From Gluconobacter cerevisiae (GTDB lineage: Bacteria; Pseudomonadota; Alphaproteobacteria; Acetobacterales; Acetobacteraceae), in NCBI RefSeq assembly GCF_015244675.1, contig NZ_JABCQO010000003.1:124001-188000 (forward strand): a stretch of DNA of 64,000 nucleotides, given 5' to 3'. The position numbers and the translations under genes were made by a program. Shown in pieces: positions 17,163 through 26,701 of the stretch (the first letter of the stretch is position 1; the number at the start of each line of letters is the position of its first letter). Under the pieces are notes generated by a model. The model was not told the origin of the DNA, searched no databases, and saw only the letters and a program-made list of their open reading frames with translations.

Positions 17163-18242
17163 ATGACGACCGAACGGATTATCCTTGGCTTGGTACTGGC
17201 GGGAATCGCTTATGGATGCGGCATCATCCTGTGGCCGTTTCTCTCGGCCATTCTGTGGGCCGCGATCCTCGCCTTTACGACATGGCCGATCTATCGGCGG
17301 ATGCGTCGCCATGTCCGTCCGGTTCTAGCAGCCCTTGCCATGATGGCCCTGAGCGCATTGTTCATTCTGGTCCCGATGACGGTGCTGACAAGCGCAGGCA
17401 TCAACGACATTCCCGGCACGATCTCGGAAATCGACACCCTGATCCTGCATGTCACCAGTGCGAACCCGCCCCCGGAATGGATGAACCGCATCCCCATGGC
17501 AGGCCCGCATCTCGTCAATGCCTGGCATCATTTCAGCCATGACGTCGGCGCTTTTGCGACTGAAGTTCTGCGCCCCTATGCCGGGCAGATCGCGCATGTC
17601 ACCTTAACAGTGCTTTTACGTCTCGCAAGCGGTCTCGCCGAGTTGGTCATGGCGCTGTTTGTCGCATTCTTCCTCTGGCTGAACGGCGATACGCTCGGCA
17701 ATACCATCGCGGCCCTGATTGACCGTATCGCTGGCCCGCAGACCACACCACGGCTCATCAACATCATTGGCCGCACCGTACGCGGAACGGTCTATGGAAT
17801 CCTCGGTACGGCGCTGATCCAAGGTGTTCTGACCGGAATCGGCCTCATGCTGGCAGGAGTGCCGTCTCCCGTTCTGCTGGCGGGCATCACCGCTTTTGTT
17901 GCGGTCTTCCCGATCGGTGCGCCTCTGGTCTGGGTGCCAGCCGCCATCTGGCTGGGCATGACGCATCATGTCGGGCATGGGCTGTTTCTTGCGACTTATG
18001 GCGTTCTCATCATCTCCGGCGCGGACCACATCATCCGTCCGGCCTTCATCGCCCGGGGCGCCCAGCTTCCCTATCTGCTGACCGTCCTCGGCGTTCTGGG
18101 GGGGATCGTGACCTTTGGCGGCGTCGGTATCTTCCTCGGTCCCGTTTTGCTGGCGGTCGGCTACACCCTGACCAGCGAATTCGCTGCCGGTCCCCATCAC
18201 CGCGAACGTAAACCTCTCTATCTGTCGGAGCCTCCGAAATGA
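17163..18242 (+). CDS. AI-2E (PerM) family inner-membrane transporter
   Basis: 359 residues with about eight hydrophobic segments. The first two span about 5-45, a soluble loop follows (about 75-150), and the C-terminal half contains the family's conserved permease part (GVPSPVLLAGITAFVAVFPI, then a GADHIIRP-type stretch). Members export diverse substrates or act as sodium/proton antiporters; autoinducer-2 export cannot be assumed. ATG at 17163 has AGGAG 11 bases upstream; an in-frame ATG at 17115 is possible. Its TGA overlaps the next gene's ATG. Confidence 0.85.
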   Translation: MTTERIILGLVLAGIAYGCGIILWPFLSAILWAAILAFTTWPIYRRMRRHVRPVLAALAMMALSALFILVPMTVLTSAGINDIPGTISEIDTLILHVTSANPPPEWMNRIPMAGPHLVNAWHHFSHDVGAFATEVLRPYAGQIAHVTLTVLLRLASGLAELVMALFVAFFLWLNGDTLGNTIAALIDRIAGPQTTPRLINIIGRTVRGTVYGILGTALIQGVLTGIGLMLAGVPSPVLLAGITAFVAVFPIGAPLVWVPAAIWLGMTHHVGHGLFLATYGVLIISGADHIIRPAFIARGAQLPYLLTVLGVLGGIVTFGGVGIFLGPVLLAVGYTLTSEFAAGPHHRERKPLYLSEPPK

Positions 18243-18865
18243 CGGTATTTCCTCAATCCGGAGCCTCTTTCAAGATCCTGAGCTGGAATCTTTACCGCTG
18301 GGAAGGTGCCTCGCTTGAGGACGTCCTGACCGTCATCCGTGCAGAAAACCCAGACATCGTCGTGATGCAGGAAGCGCAGGAGGCCGTGGACGAACTCCCC
18401 GAAATCCTCGGCGGCTATTACGATCGCATCCCGCTTCCCGGCCGTCCGCATGGAACCGCCTGCTGGAGCCGCCTGCCCTTCACCCGTCCGCCGTCATTCT
18501 GCCGCCTGCCGCGGGGCCTGCTGGTCAAACGTACGGCACAGCTTATTGATTTCGGCAGCTTTTCGCTCGCGAACGTCCATCTGTCTCACGGCCAGTTGCT
18601 CAACCGGCGGCAGCTTCGCAGCATCAGCACCAATATGCGACACCGTGCCGTCATCATGGGCGATTTCAATCTGGTCGGCCCTGTCCTGCTTCCCGGATTT
18701 CTTGATGTCGGCCCGCAGGAGAAAACGCACCGGATGCTGAACCATCTTCCCCTCCGGCTGGACCGCTGCCTCGTGCGCGGACTGGCGCGCATGGAGGCCC
18801 GCGCTCTGCCGCGCTTCGGCTCGGATCACCGACCCATCTGCGTTACGCTCAGGTTGGGCGCCTGA
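18239..18865 (+). CDS. Endonuclease/exonuclease/phosphatase (EEP) family hydrolase
   Basis: 208 residues with the DNase I-like fold motifs: LSWNL near the N-terminus, the metal-binding glutamate in VMQEAQ, LANVHLSHG, the GDFN signature and the catalytic SDHRP near the C-terminus. Substrates in this superfamily range from DNA to phospholipids and small phosphoesters, so the substrate is unknown. The ATG overlaps the stop of the transporter gene (ATGA), so both are translated from one mRNA. It converges on cls with a 6-base gap. Confidence 0.82.
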   Translation: MTVFPQSGASFKILSWNLYRWEGASLEDVLTVIRAENPDIVVMQEAQEAVDELPEILGGYYDRIPLPGRPHGTACWSRLPFTRPPSFCRLPRGLLVKRTAQLIDFGSFSLANVHLSHGQLLNRRQLRSISTNMRHRAVIMGDFNLVGPVLLPGFLDVGPQEKTHRMLNHLPLRLDRCLVRGLARMEARALPRFGSDHRPICVTLRLGA

Positions 18866-18871
18866 CACCTC

Positions 18872-20284
18872 TCAGAGATACGGCAGCAGAAGCCTGACGG
18901 CATTATTGCGCATCCGGATCAGGAATGGCTTGCTGTCCAGATCATGATGGGTCAGCCGGTTGCGACGATGCGTTTCCATGAATGTGGCCAGCTCTTTCGC
19001 CACGTCCCGGTCATAGATTTCCAGATTAATCTCGAAATTCAGTCGCAGAGAACGCATGTCGATATTCGCGCTTCCGACAAAGCTCCATTCATCATCCACG
19101 ACCATCAGCTTGGAATGATTGAACGGCGGGTCTGCCATCCAGACCCGGCACCCCGCATCCAGAAACTGCCGCAGATTGGCGTCCCGCGCATGATCGATCA
19201 GGGCATGATTGCTGCTCTTCGGTACGACGATATCAATGACCACCCCCCGAAGTGCCGCCAGAATAAGCTCGGTCGAGAAGCGGTCATCCGGCAGGAAATA
19301 GGGCGTCATCACCCAGATATGGCTCCGCGCCAGCGCGAAGGCCTGCAACATCCCGTATTCGATCTTTTCCAGATCCGTATCCGGCCCTGACGTGACGATC
19401 CGCATGGGAACGTCCCCTATCGGCAGCGGCTCAGGCAGATAACGCTCGCCCTGAAGCTCTTCACCCGTTGTGAACGACCAGTCCCACGCGAACGCAACTG
19501 CAAGCTGATGCACGATTGGACCGTGAAGACGAAAATGCGTATCCGCCACCGGCAGCTTTGTCCGCAGGCGGAGCATGTTCTCCTCGCCGATGTTCAAGCC
19601 ACCCATGAATCCGACTGTCCCGTCCACCACAAGGATCTTGCGATGGTTGCGCAAATTGATAAATGGCATGCGCCAGGGCCAGACCGAATGCATGAAGCGC
19701 GCGCAGGCCACACCCTCCTGTCGCAGGCGGCGTTCAATGCCGCAGCGGAAATACCCGCTCCCGATCCCGTCCACCAGAACACGGACCTCCACGCCTCGCC
19801 GTTTGGCCGCCACCAGTGCCTCCGCGAAACGCTGACCGACCTTGTCGTCACGGAAAATATAGGAACACAGGATGATCGACGTCTTCGCCTGCTCGATTGC
19901 TTCCAGCATTACGGGATAGGCATTGTCCCCGTCATGCAGACAGGTGATGGAATTGCCCCGCATCAGAGGCCGTTCCGTCAGACGCCCCAGCATTTTTGAA
20001 AGTGGCGCCAGAGTGCCGTCCACGGTCTGCCGGTACTGCGCCAGCGGATCGCGCCCCTCCCACAGATGACGGTTCACCATTTTCTGCGCCCGGCGCCGGA
20101 CGCGATTGATGCCAAACATCAGATACAGAACCGTACCCAGAAACGGCGCAATCCAGCAGATGCCGATCCATCCCGTACAGGACGCCGTGTTCCGTTTGTG
20201 CACGAGTGCGTGAATCGTCACCAAAAGAGGGAGAGCCCAGCGCAGGATCTGCACGAGAATATGGAAAACGGTCCAGTGCAGCAT
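18872..20284 (-). CDS. cls: Cardiolipin synthase (two phospholipase D motifs)
   Basis: It joins two phosphatidylglycerols to form cardiolipin at the inner membrane. The 470 residues begin with two membrane segments (about 1-60), then PLD motif 1 in LRNHRKILVVDG and motif 2 in FNHSKLMVVDDE...GSANID, both complete HxK(x)4D sites. ATG at 20284 (MLHWTVFHI) is chosen because AAGGA sits 5 bases upstream and the membrane segment then begins at once; a GTG or ATG further upstream would add 15 residues. It is divergent from bpt. Confidence 0.92.
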   Translation of the reverse strand: MLHWTVFHILVQILRWALPLLVTIHALVHKRNTASCTGWIGICWIAPFLGTVLYLMFGINRVRRRAQKMVNRHLWEGRDPLAQYRQTVDGTLAPLSKMLGRLTERPLMRGNSITCLHDGDNAYPVMLEAIEQAKTSIILCSYIFRDDKVGQRFAEALVAAKRRGVEVRVLVDGIGSGYFRCGIERRLRQEGVACARFMHSVWPWRMPFINLRNHRKILVVDGTVGFMGGLNIGEENMLRLRTKLPVADTHFRLHGPIVHQLAVAFAWDWSFTTGEELQGERYLPEPLPIGDVPMRIVTSGPDTDLEKIEYGMLQAFALARSHIWVMTPYFLPDDRFSTELILAALRGVVIDIVVPKSSNHALIDHARDANLRQFLDAGCRVWMADPPFNHSKLMVVDDEWSFVGSANIDMRSLRLNFEINLEIYDRDVAKELATFMETHRRNRLTHHDLDSKPFLIRMRNNAVRLLLPYL

Positions 20285-20415
20285 AAATTTCCTTGTTATG
20301 GACGATCCGTGCGGACCATCTTTCGTCATCCTTTCGCAAAGATCATGGATGCGCCAGCCCCTGTCCTTGCGATAGGATCATCGTTCAGCCCGTCATCTGA
20401 AAAGGAGAGCGTCCC

Positions 20416-21138
20416 ATGCAGCACCGCCCACAGCTCTTCTACACGACGGCTCCGGCCCCGTGCCCCTACCTGCCCGACCGGACAGAGCGCAAAGTCCTGA
20501 CCGAACTGGCTGGCCCCGACGCCGTTGCCCTGCATAACCGTTTGTCACAGGCCGGGTTCCGCCGCAGCCATGCTATCGCCTATGCGCCCGTCTGTGTCGG
20601 CTGCCGCGCCTGCACCCCCATGCGCATTCCGGTCGCAACCTTCGCCCCGACCCGGACCCAGAAAAAAATCAGCAAGCGCCATGCTGATCTTATCGTCGAC
20701 ATGGTGCCTCCGGTTCCCACCGACGAGCAGTTCCGCCTGTTCGAGATGTATCAGGCTGTCCGCCATCCCGACGGCGACATGGCCCATATGTGCTGGCGCG
20801 ATTATGCCGAACTGATCGCCAACACGCCGGTCGAGACGTTTCTGGCCGAGTTCCGCCGCCCCGATGGAACGCTTGTCTGTGTCAGCCTGATCGACCGTCT
20901 CTCGGATGGGCTGTCTGCCGTTTACACGTTCTATGACGTCAACGATCTGACGGCATCTTGGGGGACGTTTTCGATCCTGTGGCTGATCGAACAGACCGCC
21001 CGGATGGGACTGAAGCACCTGTATCTGGGCTATTACGTCCCCGGCAGCCCCAAAATGGCCTACAAAGCCGCTTTCGGACCTGCCGAGGTTTTTCGTGACG
21101 GCCACTGGAGCCTGCTGACCGGGCCCCTCCCGGCCTAA
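20416..21138 (+). CDS. bpt: Aspartate/glutamate leucyltransferase (arginyl-tRNA--protein transferase family)
   Basis: 240 residues. Bpt adds leucine from Leu-tRNA to proteins with N-terminal Asp or Glu, marking them for ClpS/ClpAP degradation. Signatures are CPYLPDRTERKV, the cysteine cluster CVGCRACTPMRIP, and the C-terminal LYLGYYVPGSPKMAYKA. A strong AAGGAG precedes the ATG. It converges on parC with a 6-base gap. The bacterial Bpt subgroup is chosen over eukaryotic Ate1 by length and context. Confidence 0.92.
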   Translation: MQHRPQLFYTTAPAPCPYLPDRTERKVLTELAGPDAVALHNRLSQAGFRRSHAIAYAPVCVGCRACTPMRIPVATFAPTRTQKKISKRHADLIVDMVPPVPTDEQFRLFEMYQAVRHPDGDMAHMCWRDYAELIANTPVETFLAEFRRPDGTLVCVSLIDRLSDGLSAVYTFYDVNDLTASWGTFSILWLIEQTARMGLKHLYLGYYVPGSPKMAYKAAFGPAEVFRDGHWSLLTGPLPA

Positions 21139-21144
21139 CTGCCC

Positions 21145-23352
21145 TTAGCCCTTACGCAGCATCCATTGCGGGGCCGCGCGGCCCACGGCTCCCCGACGGC
21201 CTTCAAGTGGCGTCAGATCGGCCGTTGCACGGACGCGCTGACCTTCCTGCCACAACAGCCCATCAGACAGGGTCAGGGTCCGCATGTCCCGCAGCGTACT
21301 ATCGCCCAGTTTCTGGAACGCGACACCGGCGCCACGAGTCATTTCCGGTACCTGTTCCAGCGGGAAAATCAGCGCCCGCTTGTTCTGCCCCAGCGTCAGG
21401 ACATGCGTGCCACCCACCGGAATACAGGCAAAGACCTCGTCGCCATCCTTGACGTTGAAGACCTGCTTCCCCGTCCGCTTTTCCGCCACAAGTCCAGCTT
21501 CGGACACGATCATCCCACGGCCGGACGCAGACGCAATCAGGCGACGTCCTTCGTCCGAAACCGGGAACAGAGTCACGATCCGGTCTTCCTGCGGCACTTC
21601 CACGACGGTCCGGAACGGCTGCCCGAACCCACGACCGCGCGGCAGGTCAGCAGCCTTGATCGTGAACGCCTTGCCACTGCTGGAAATCAGGCACAGCCGG
21701 TCCGTGCTCTGGCACTCCACCGACAGCCAGCCCTCGTCGCCTTCCTTGAAGCGATGCCCCTGCGGATCAAGGCCGTGGCCCTTCATGGCCCGAATCCACC
21801 CTTCACGGGACAGCAGAACCGTCAGCGGTTCGCGGTCAATTTCCAGTGCCGCCGAGATATCAACCGGCTCCGGCGCTGCGGCAATCAGCGTCCGACGGTC
21901 ACCAAGCGGACCTGACCCGAATTTCTTGATCGTGCCGTCCAGATCCTTGCAGATCCGCGTCCAACGCCGACGTTCCGAACCCAGCAGCGTTTCAAGCGCC
22001 TTCTGTTCGTCGGCGAGTTTATCGCGCTCACGCTGGATTTCCATTTCTTCAAGCCGCCGCAAAGAGCGCAGCCGCATGTTCAGCACGGCTTCAGCCTGAA
22101 TATCCGTCAGGCTGAACGTGTCCATCAGGCTGGCCTTGGGCTCGTCTTCCTCGCGGATGATGCGGATCACTTCATCAAGGTTCAGATAGACTGCAAGGAA
22201 ACCATCAAGAATTTCCAGCCGACGCAGAACCGCTGCCAGACGATGGTTCGACCGCCGCACCAGAACTTCATGAACATGGTCCAGCCATGCCCGCAGAACC
22301 TCTTTCAGAGACAACACACCTGGAACCCGATCACCGCCCAGAACATTCATGTTCAGGCTGAAACGGTTCTCAAGTGCCGTATTGCGGAACAGCGTCTCCA
22401 TCAGGACTTCGGGCTCGACACCCTTGGTCTTGGGCTCCAGCACAAGACGGATATCGGTCGTGCTCTCATCACGGACATCGCCCAGAAGCGGCAATTTACG
22501 CTGTTCCATCAGGTCCGCGATCTGTTCGATCAGGCGGGATTTCTGCACCTGATACGGAATCTCAGTGACAATAATCATCCAGGTGCCGAAGCGGCCCTGT
22601 TCGACCTCCCAGCGTGCGCGCGTTCTGAAACTGCCACGACCTGTTTCGTACGAACGGATAATGGAGTCGCGCTCTTCCACCAGAATGCCGCCTGTCGGGA
22701 AATCCGGCCCCGGAATCAGATCCACCAGTTCGGCGATCGTTACATCCGGCTTCTCGATCAGAAGCTTGGCGGCACGACAGATTTCAGCAGCATTATGGGG
22801 CGGAATGCTCGTCGCCATACCCACTGCAATGCCTGCCGCGCCATTGGCCAACAGATTCGGAAACGTCCCCGGCAGCACGATCGGTTCGTGATCTTCATTA
22901 TCGTAGGTCGCACGGAAATCGACAGCATCGTCCTGAATACCGTCCAAGAGCGCCTGTGCCACTTCCGTCAGGCGGCTTTCGGTATATCGCATGGCCGCCG
23001 CGCCATCGCCGTCGATGGAGCCGAAATTACCCTGCCCCTCGACCAGCGGATAACGGACTGCGAAATCCTGTGCCAGACGCACCAGCGCCTCGTAAACGGA
23101 CGCATCACCATGCGGATGGAATTTACCAATCACATCACCGACGACACGTGCACACTTTTTAAACCCTGATGTGGGATCAAGGCGTAACTGCTGCATCGCA
23201 TAAAGGAGGCGGCGGTGGACCGGCTTCAGGCCATCACGCACGTCCGGAAGGGAACGCGACATGATTGTCGACATCGCATACGCAATATATCGCTCGCTCA
23301 GAGCCTCAGCGAGCTTGGTATCCTCGATATGACCAGCCAGATCCGTTCCCAT
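21145..23352 (-). CDS. parC: DNA topoisomerase IV subunit A
   Basis: ParC is the DNA-cleaving subunit that decatenates chromosomes. The 735 residues have the N-terminal ALSERYIAYAMSTI, the QRDR-type segment HPHGDASVYEALVRLAQ, the catalytic tyrosine in AAMRYTESRL, and beta-pinwheel repeats in the C-terminal part. Length and motifs favour ParC over GyrA, which is longer and carries a GyrA box. The start at 23352 has GGGGAG 5 bases upstream. Its 5' end overlaps, on the opposite strand, the start of a small lipoprotein gene. parE is not in the window. Confidence 0.92.
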   Translation of the reverse strand: MGTDLAGHIEDTKLAEALSERYIAYAMSTIMSRSLPDVRDGLKPVHRRLLYAMQQLRLDPTSGFKKCARVVGDVIGKFHPHGDASVYEALVRLAQDFAVRYPLVEGQGNFGSIDGDGAAAMRYTESRLTEVAQALLDGIQDDAVDFRATYDNEDHEPIVLPGTFPNLLANGAAGIAVGMATSIPPHNAAEICRAAKLLIEKPDVTIAELVDLIPGPDFPTGGILVEERDSIIRSYETGRGSFRTRARWEVEQGRFGTWMIIVTEIPYQVQKSRLIEQIADLMEQRKLPLLGDVRDESTTDIRLVLEPKTKGVEPEVLMETLFRNTALENRFSLNMNVLGGDRVPGVLSLKEVLRAWLDHVHEVLVRRSNHRLAAVLRRLEILDGFLAVYLNLDEVIRIIREEDEPKASLMDTFSLTDIQAEAVLNMRLRSLRRLEEMEIQRERDKLADEQKALETLLGSERRRWTRICKDLDGTIKKFGSGPLGDRRTLIAAAPEPVDISAALEIDREPLTVLLSREGWIRAMKGHGLDPQGHRFKEGDEGWLSVECQSTDRLCLISSSGKAFTIKAADLPRGRGFGQPFRTVVEVPQEDRIVTLFPVSDEGRRLIASASGRGMIVSEAGLVAEKRTGKQVFNVKDGDEVFACIPVGGTHVLTLGQNKRALIFPLEQVPEMTRGAGVAFQKLGDSTLRDMRTLTLSDGLLWQEGQRVRATADLTPLEGRRGAVGRAAPQWMLRKG

Positions 23353-23805
23353 GGCGCTCCCCTTTTTCGAGCAGGACTTAGACACTGGCGTGCCCTTCTG
23401 TCCAGCGCCCTCCTTGTCGGCACGGCCGCCTGTTCACCATACCGTCCGATCCAGAAAGCCGAGATGTCTCTCGCGCTGGCAGGCTTTACAGCACACCCGG
23501 CCGACACAACGGCACGCTGGGCCATGATGAACCTCCTGCCCCCCGACACATTGGCCTACCGCATGCAGAACGGGCAACCGATCCTGCTTTACGCTGATCC
23601 CATCGCGTGTGGCTGCGTCTATATGGGCGACAAGAATGCCTACGCCGCCTACAGAGCCAGCCATCCGGTCGACCTTGCGCAGGAACAGCGCATGACAGCC
23701 GAGATTAATCAGCATCCCGGCTGGGACTGGTCCGTCTGGGCGAGTACGGCCGACGTGGATGTCGTCAGCGGCCTGCGTCCCGGTCCCAGCCACGTTTTTT
23801 ACTAA
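23329..23805 (+). CDS. Small conserved-looking lipoprotein of unknown function
   Basis: 158 residues. The N-terminal region RHWRALLSSALLVGTAAC ends in a lipobox with the lipidated cysteine at about position 36, so it should be anchored in an outer or inner membrane. The mature part has no motif I recognise; notable features are a LPPDTLAYRM stretch, an ADPIACGCVYMGD segment with two cysteines, and a Trp-rich end (GWDWSVWAS). The only reasonable start, ATG at 23329, lies 24 bases inside the divergent parC gene. The stop overlaps recO by three bases, tail to tail. Confidence 0.72.
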   Translation: MTSQIRSHGAPLFRAGLRHWRALLSSALLVGTAACSPYRPIQKAEMSLALAGFTAHPADTTARWAMMNLLPPDTLAYRMQNGQPILLYADPIACGCVYMGDKNAYAAYRASHPVDLAQEQRMTAEINQHPGWDWSVWASTADVDVVSGLRPGPSHVFY

Positions 23806-24566
23806 ACGGAGTCCACTGCATTGTCCGGGGGAGCGACCTGAAGCCGCTGCACATAATCAACCAGCCGCTCCCGTGCTGCTGGCAGGGGCTGGTGCCGCAC
23901 ACCGAAGACCCAACGCGACAGGAAATGTCCTGTCAGCGCAAGGCCATTTTTCCAGTCTTCAGGCGTCCCGTCGTCTGCTTCATTCATCATCAACGCGGGC
24001 AACGGCAACAGACGGTCCCGCCACTCTCCCGCGCCGTTCTGACACACGGCATGGCCGGAACGGGGAGACACATATACCAGATCTTCCCGCGCGCCCGTCA
24101 CAGCACAGTCCGACAGATCAAGCCCATAGCCCAGTCCGGCCAGAAGCTGGCTTTCCCAACGCAGATAAGCCCCCATCGGGGCCGGATCCGGAGCCACACT
24201 GATCAGCGTCAGAAGTCGCACCAGCCGCATGAACAGTTCCGGATGCGCCTCACCCTGCGGCAGTGCTCCATCCACCAGAACACACGCACTGCTCACCATC
24301 TCAAGCTGGAGCGGCGCATCCAGAATACGTCCTGCTACGCACTGCACGGGCTCGGCTGTCAGTGTACCGAGCTGGTCCGCCAATCGCGCCCTCCAGCGCG
24401 CCATAACCAGATTGCCAGTCTGCCACAGGGAGGCCTGCCGACGTGACGTCCCGCCCCGCACCATTCCGTGCGAAACGCCGTGTTCCTCACTGAACAGATG
24501 GACCAGCGCACTGCCCTCGCCATAAGGCCGGACCGACAGAACCAGTGCTGCCGCTTCCCATTCCAT
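23802..24566 (-). CDS. recO: DNA repair protein RecO
   Basis: RecO works with RecR and RecF to load RecA onto SSB-coated DNA. The 254 residues start with the OB-fold segment MEWEAAALVLSVRPYGEGSAL, followed by VHLFSEEHG and GMVRGG, and a helical C-terminal domain with LLAGLGYGLDLS. This variant shows few of the cysteines that bind zinc in some RecO proteins. ATG at 24566 follows GGAGG by 8 bases. It converges on the lipoprotein gene with overlapping stop codons. Confidence 0.92.
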   Translation of the reverse strand: MEWEAAALVLSVRPYGEGSALVHLFSEEHGVSHGMVRGGTSRRQASLWQTGNLVMARWRARLADQLGTLTAEPVQCVAGRILDAPLQLEMVSSACVLVDGALPQGEAHPELFMRLVRLLTLISVAPDPAPMGAYLRWESQLLAGLGYGLDLSDCAVTGAREDLVYVSPRSGHAVCQNGAGEWRDRLLPLPALMMNEADDGTPEDWKNGLALTGHFLSRWVFGVRHQPLPAARERLVDYVQRLQVAPPDNAVDSV

Positions 24567-24590
24567 CCCTGATCCCTCCGCACTGGCCAA

Positions 24591-24634
24591 AAACAAAAAA
24601 GCCCCCGCGCGCCAGAGCGCACAGGGGCCTTTTT
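24591..24634 (-). terminator. Intrinsic terminator after tsf
   Basis: The minus-strand hairpin GGCCCC...GCGC / GCGC...GGGGGC is followed by TTTTTTG TTT (read as A tracts at 24591-24600). It separates tsf from recO. Confidence 0.85.
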
Positions 24635-24695
24635 ACAGACTTTCACGTCCGATCTGAACCAGACAGATCCGGCTCAGATCGGAAACGGAAAAACC

Positions 24696-25604
24696 TTACT
24701 TGGTGCCAGCGGCAGCGGCGACTTCAGCAGCGAAGTCGCTCTCTTCCTTCTCGATGCCTTCACCGAGCTGGAAGCGCTCGAAACCAGCCAGCTTTGCGCC
24801 AGCCTTCTCGACAACCTTGGAGACGCGGCTTTCGCCGTCCAGAACCCACACCTGCTCCAGAAGAACGACTTCTTCATAGAACTTGCGGATACGGCCTTCG
24901 ACCATCTTCTCAATAATGGCTTCCGGCTTACCGGACTCACGAGCCTGCTCAATCAGAACAGCGCGCTCACGCTCCAGGGACTCCGGATCGACGCTGGCAA
25001 CATCCAGTGCAGCCGGACGGGTGGCTGCAACATGCATGCCGATCTGGCGGCCCAGCGTCAGCAGCGCGTCAGACTCGGACGGAGCTTCGAGAGCGGCGAG
25101 AACGCCGATCTTGCCGATACCCGGACGCAGGGCGCTGTGAACGTAGCTGGCAACAACGCCGGACTCGACCGACAGGACCTTGGCGCGACGGATGGCCATG
25201 TTCTCGCCAATCGTTGCGATCAGGTGCGTCAGTTCGTCAGCAACCGTACGGCCGGACGGAACCTTGGCAGCCTTGATGATGTCCAGATCGTCACCGACTT
25301 CGAGAGCAACATGAGCGACCTGCTCGACGAATGCCTGGAAGGCTTCGTTACGACCCACGAAGTCCGTCTCGGCGTTCACTTCGACCATAGCGGCGCGGTT
25401 CTTGCCGGACACAACGCCGACCAGACCTTCAGCCGTCGTACGGCCGGACTTCTTTGCAGCCTGGGACAGACCCTTCGTGCGCAGCCAGTCGATGGCGGCG
25501 TCCATGTCGCCGGCAGCTTCCGTCAGGGCCTTCTTGCAATCCATCATGCCTGCGCCAGTGGCTTCGCGCAGTTCGCGAACCAGGGCTGCTGTGATTTCTG
25601 CCAT
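24696..25604 (-). CDS. tsf: Translation elongation factor Ts
   Basis: EF-Ts exchanges GDP for GTP on EF-Tu. The 302 residues have an N-terminal UBA-like domain ([20 protein letters not shown]) and the core motif [12 protein letters not shown] that contacts EF-Tu. The ATG follows GAGGG by 9 bases. It follows rpsB in the classical rpsB-tsf order, with a terminator-like hairpin between them, so tsf should be transcribed at a lower level than rpsB. Confidence 0.97.
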   Translation of the reverse strand: MAEITAALVRELREATGAGMMDCKKALTEAAGDMDAAIDWLRTKGLSQAAKKSGRTTAEGLVGVVSGKNRAAMVEVNAETDFVGRNEAFQAFVEQVAHVALEVGDDLDIIKAAKVPSGRTVADELTHLIATIGENMAIRRAKVLSVESGVVASYVHSALRPGIGKIGVLAALEAPSESDALLTLGRQIGMHVAATRPAALDVASVDPESLERERAVLIEQARESGKPEAIIEKMVEGRIRKFYEEVVLLEQVWVLDGESRVSKVVEKAGAKLAGFERFQLGEGIEKEESDFAAEVAAAAGTK

Positions 25605-25618
25605 TTATCTCATCCCTC

Positions 25619-25658
25619 AAAAAAGATCATGCGGCCGGACGAACTCGCCCGGCCGCAT
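25619..25658 (-). terminator. Terminator-like attenuator between rpsB and tsf
   Basis: ATGCGGCCGG (25629-25638) and CCGGCCGCAT (25649-25658) form a perfect 10-base stem. On the minus strand the stem is followed after a few bases by TTTTTT, then immediately by the tsf ribosome site. It likely allows partial read-through into tsf. Confidence 0.7.
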
Positions 25659-25705
25659 GCCATGTTTCAGTTGCCGTTTTCCATGACCGGACCCCGGCAG
25701 TCTGT

Positions 25706-26503
25706 TCAGCCTGCGGAAGCGGGAGCTTCTGCGCCTTCAGCAGCGGCGGCTTCAAGAACAGCCGTCTCAGCTGGCAGTTCTTCGACAGCACCGATGTCCT
25801 GACCCGAAGCAGCCAGCTCGGCGGAAATACCGTCGAGAACCGCACCGGAAACCAGATCGCAATACAGGGTGATAGCGCGGATGGCGTCATCGTTGCCCGG
25901 GATCGGATAGGTCACGCCAGCAGGGTTGGAGTTGCTGTCCAGAACGCCGATGACCGGAATGCCAAGCTTCGTGGCTTCTTCAATCGCCAGCTTTTCCTTA
26001 TTCGTGTCGATCACGAACAGCAGGTCGGGCAGGCCACCCATTTCCTTGATGCCGCCGAGGGAACGCTCGAGCTTCTCACGGTCACGCGTGATGTCGAGAA
26101 CTTCCTTCTTCGTCAGACCAGCCGTGCCATTGGACAGCATTTCGTCGATCTGGCGCAGACGCTTGATGGAACCCGTGATGGTCTTCCAGTTGGTCAGCAT
26201 CCCGCCGAGCCAGCGGTGGTTGACGTAGTACTGGCCGCAACGCTGTGCAGCTTCAGCAACATGGTCAGCCGCAGCGCGCTTGGTGCCAACGAACAGGACG
26301 CGGCCACCGTTGGCAACGGTGTCACGGACAACCTTCAGGGCGCGGTCCAGCATCGGAACCGTCTGCTGCAGGTCGATGATGTGAACCTGGTTGCGCACAC
26401 CGAACAGGTACGGCGCCATGGCCGGGTTCCAGCGACGGGTGTGGTGACCAAAATGAACGCCGGCTTCGAGCAGCTGGCGCATGGTGAAATCAGGCATTGC
26501 CAT
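25706..26503 (-). CDS. rpsB: 30S ribosomal protein S2
   Basis: 265 residues with the S2 signatures [45 protein letters not shown] and [11 protein letters not shown]. The C-terminal 30 residues are an Ala/Glu-rich extension common in alphaproteobacteria. The ATG of MAMPDF follows AAGGA by about 11 bases. The 198-base gap after dnaE contains a hairpin that may end dnaE transcription, and an imperfect palindrome (GTCCCTTT GA AAAGGAC, about 26547-26563) that could belong to an S2 autoregulatory leader, as known for other proteobacteria. Confidence 0.97.
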   Translation of the reverse strand: MAMPDFTMRQLLEAGVHFGHHTRRWNPAMAPYLFGVRNQVHIIDLQQTVPMLDRALKVVRDTVANGGRVLFVGTKRAAADHVAEAAQRCGQYYVNHRWLGGMLTNWKTITGSIKRLRQIDEMLSNGTAGLTKKEVLDITRDREKLERSLGGIKEMGGLPDLLFVIDTNKEKLAIEEATKLGIPVIGVLDSNSNPAGVTYPIPGNDDAIRAITLYCDLVSGAVLDGISAELAASGQDIGAVEELPAETAVLEAAAAEGAEAPASAG

Positions 26504-26649
26504 GATTCAGAATTCCTTGCGTCTGGTTAAACCTCCGCATGGCAACGTCCCTTTGAAAAGGACACCAGATAACCCGAGAGCCATGCGTGCGGATTGTTTC
26601 CGTCAGGACAGATCCCGACGAAGAACGCTCGCGATATGGCGGAAAATCC

Positions 26650-26674
26650 CTGCGGACGCAAGCTCTGTCCGCAG
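26650..26674 (-). terminator. Hairpin after dnaE, possible terminator
   Basis: CTGCGGAC (26650-26657) and GTCCGCAG (26667-26674) are perfect 8-base arms with a 9-base loop. On the minus strand it is followed by GGGATTTT, a weak U tract. It lies 28 bases beyond the dnaE stop. Confidence 0.5.
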
Positions 26675-26701
26675 AATTTCATACAATATCCACACGCAGG
26701 A

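Noticed and set aside
23434-23793. 119-codon frame antisense to the small lipoprotein gene
   Set aside because: Considered because the lipoprotein is itself uncertain, but the plus-strand frame has a signal sequence with lipobox while this one has none.
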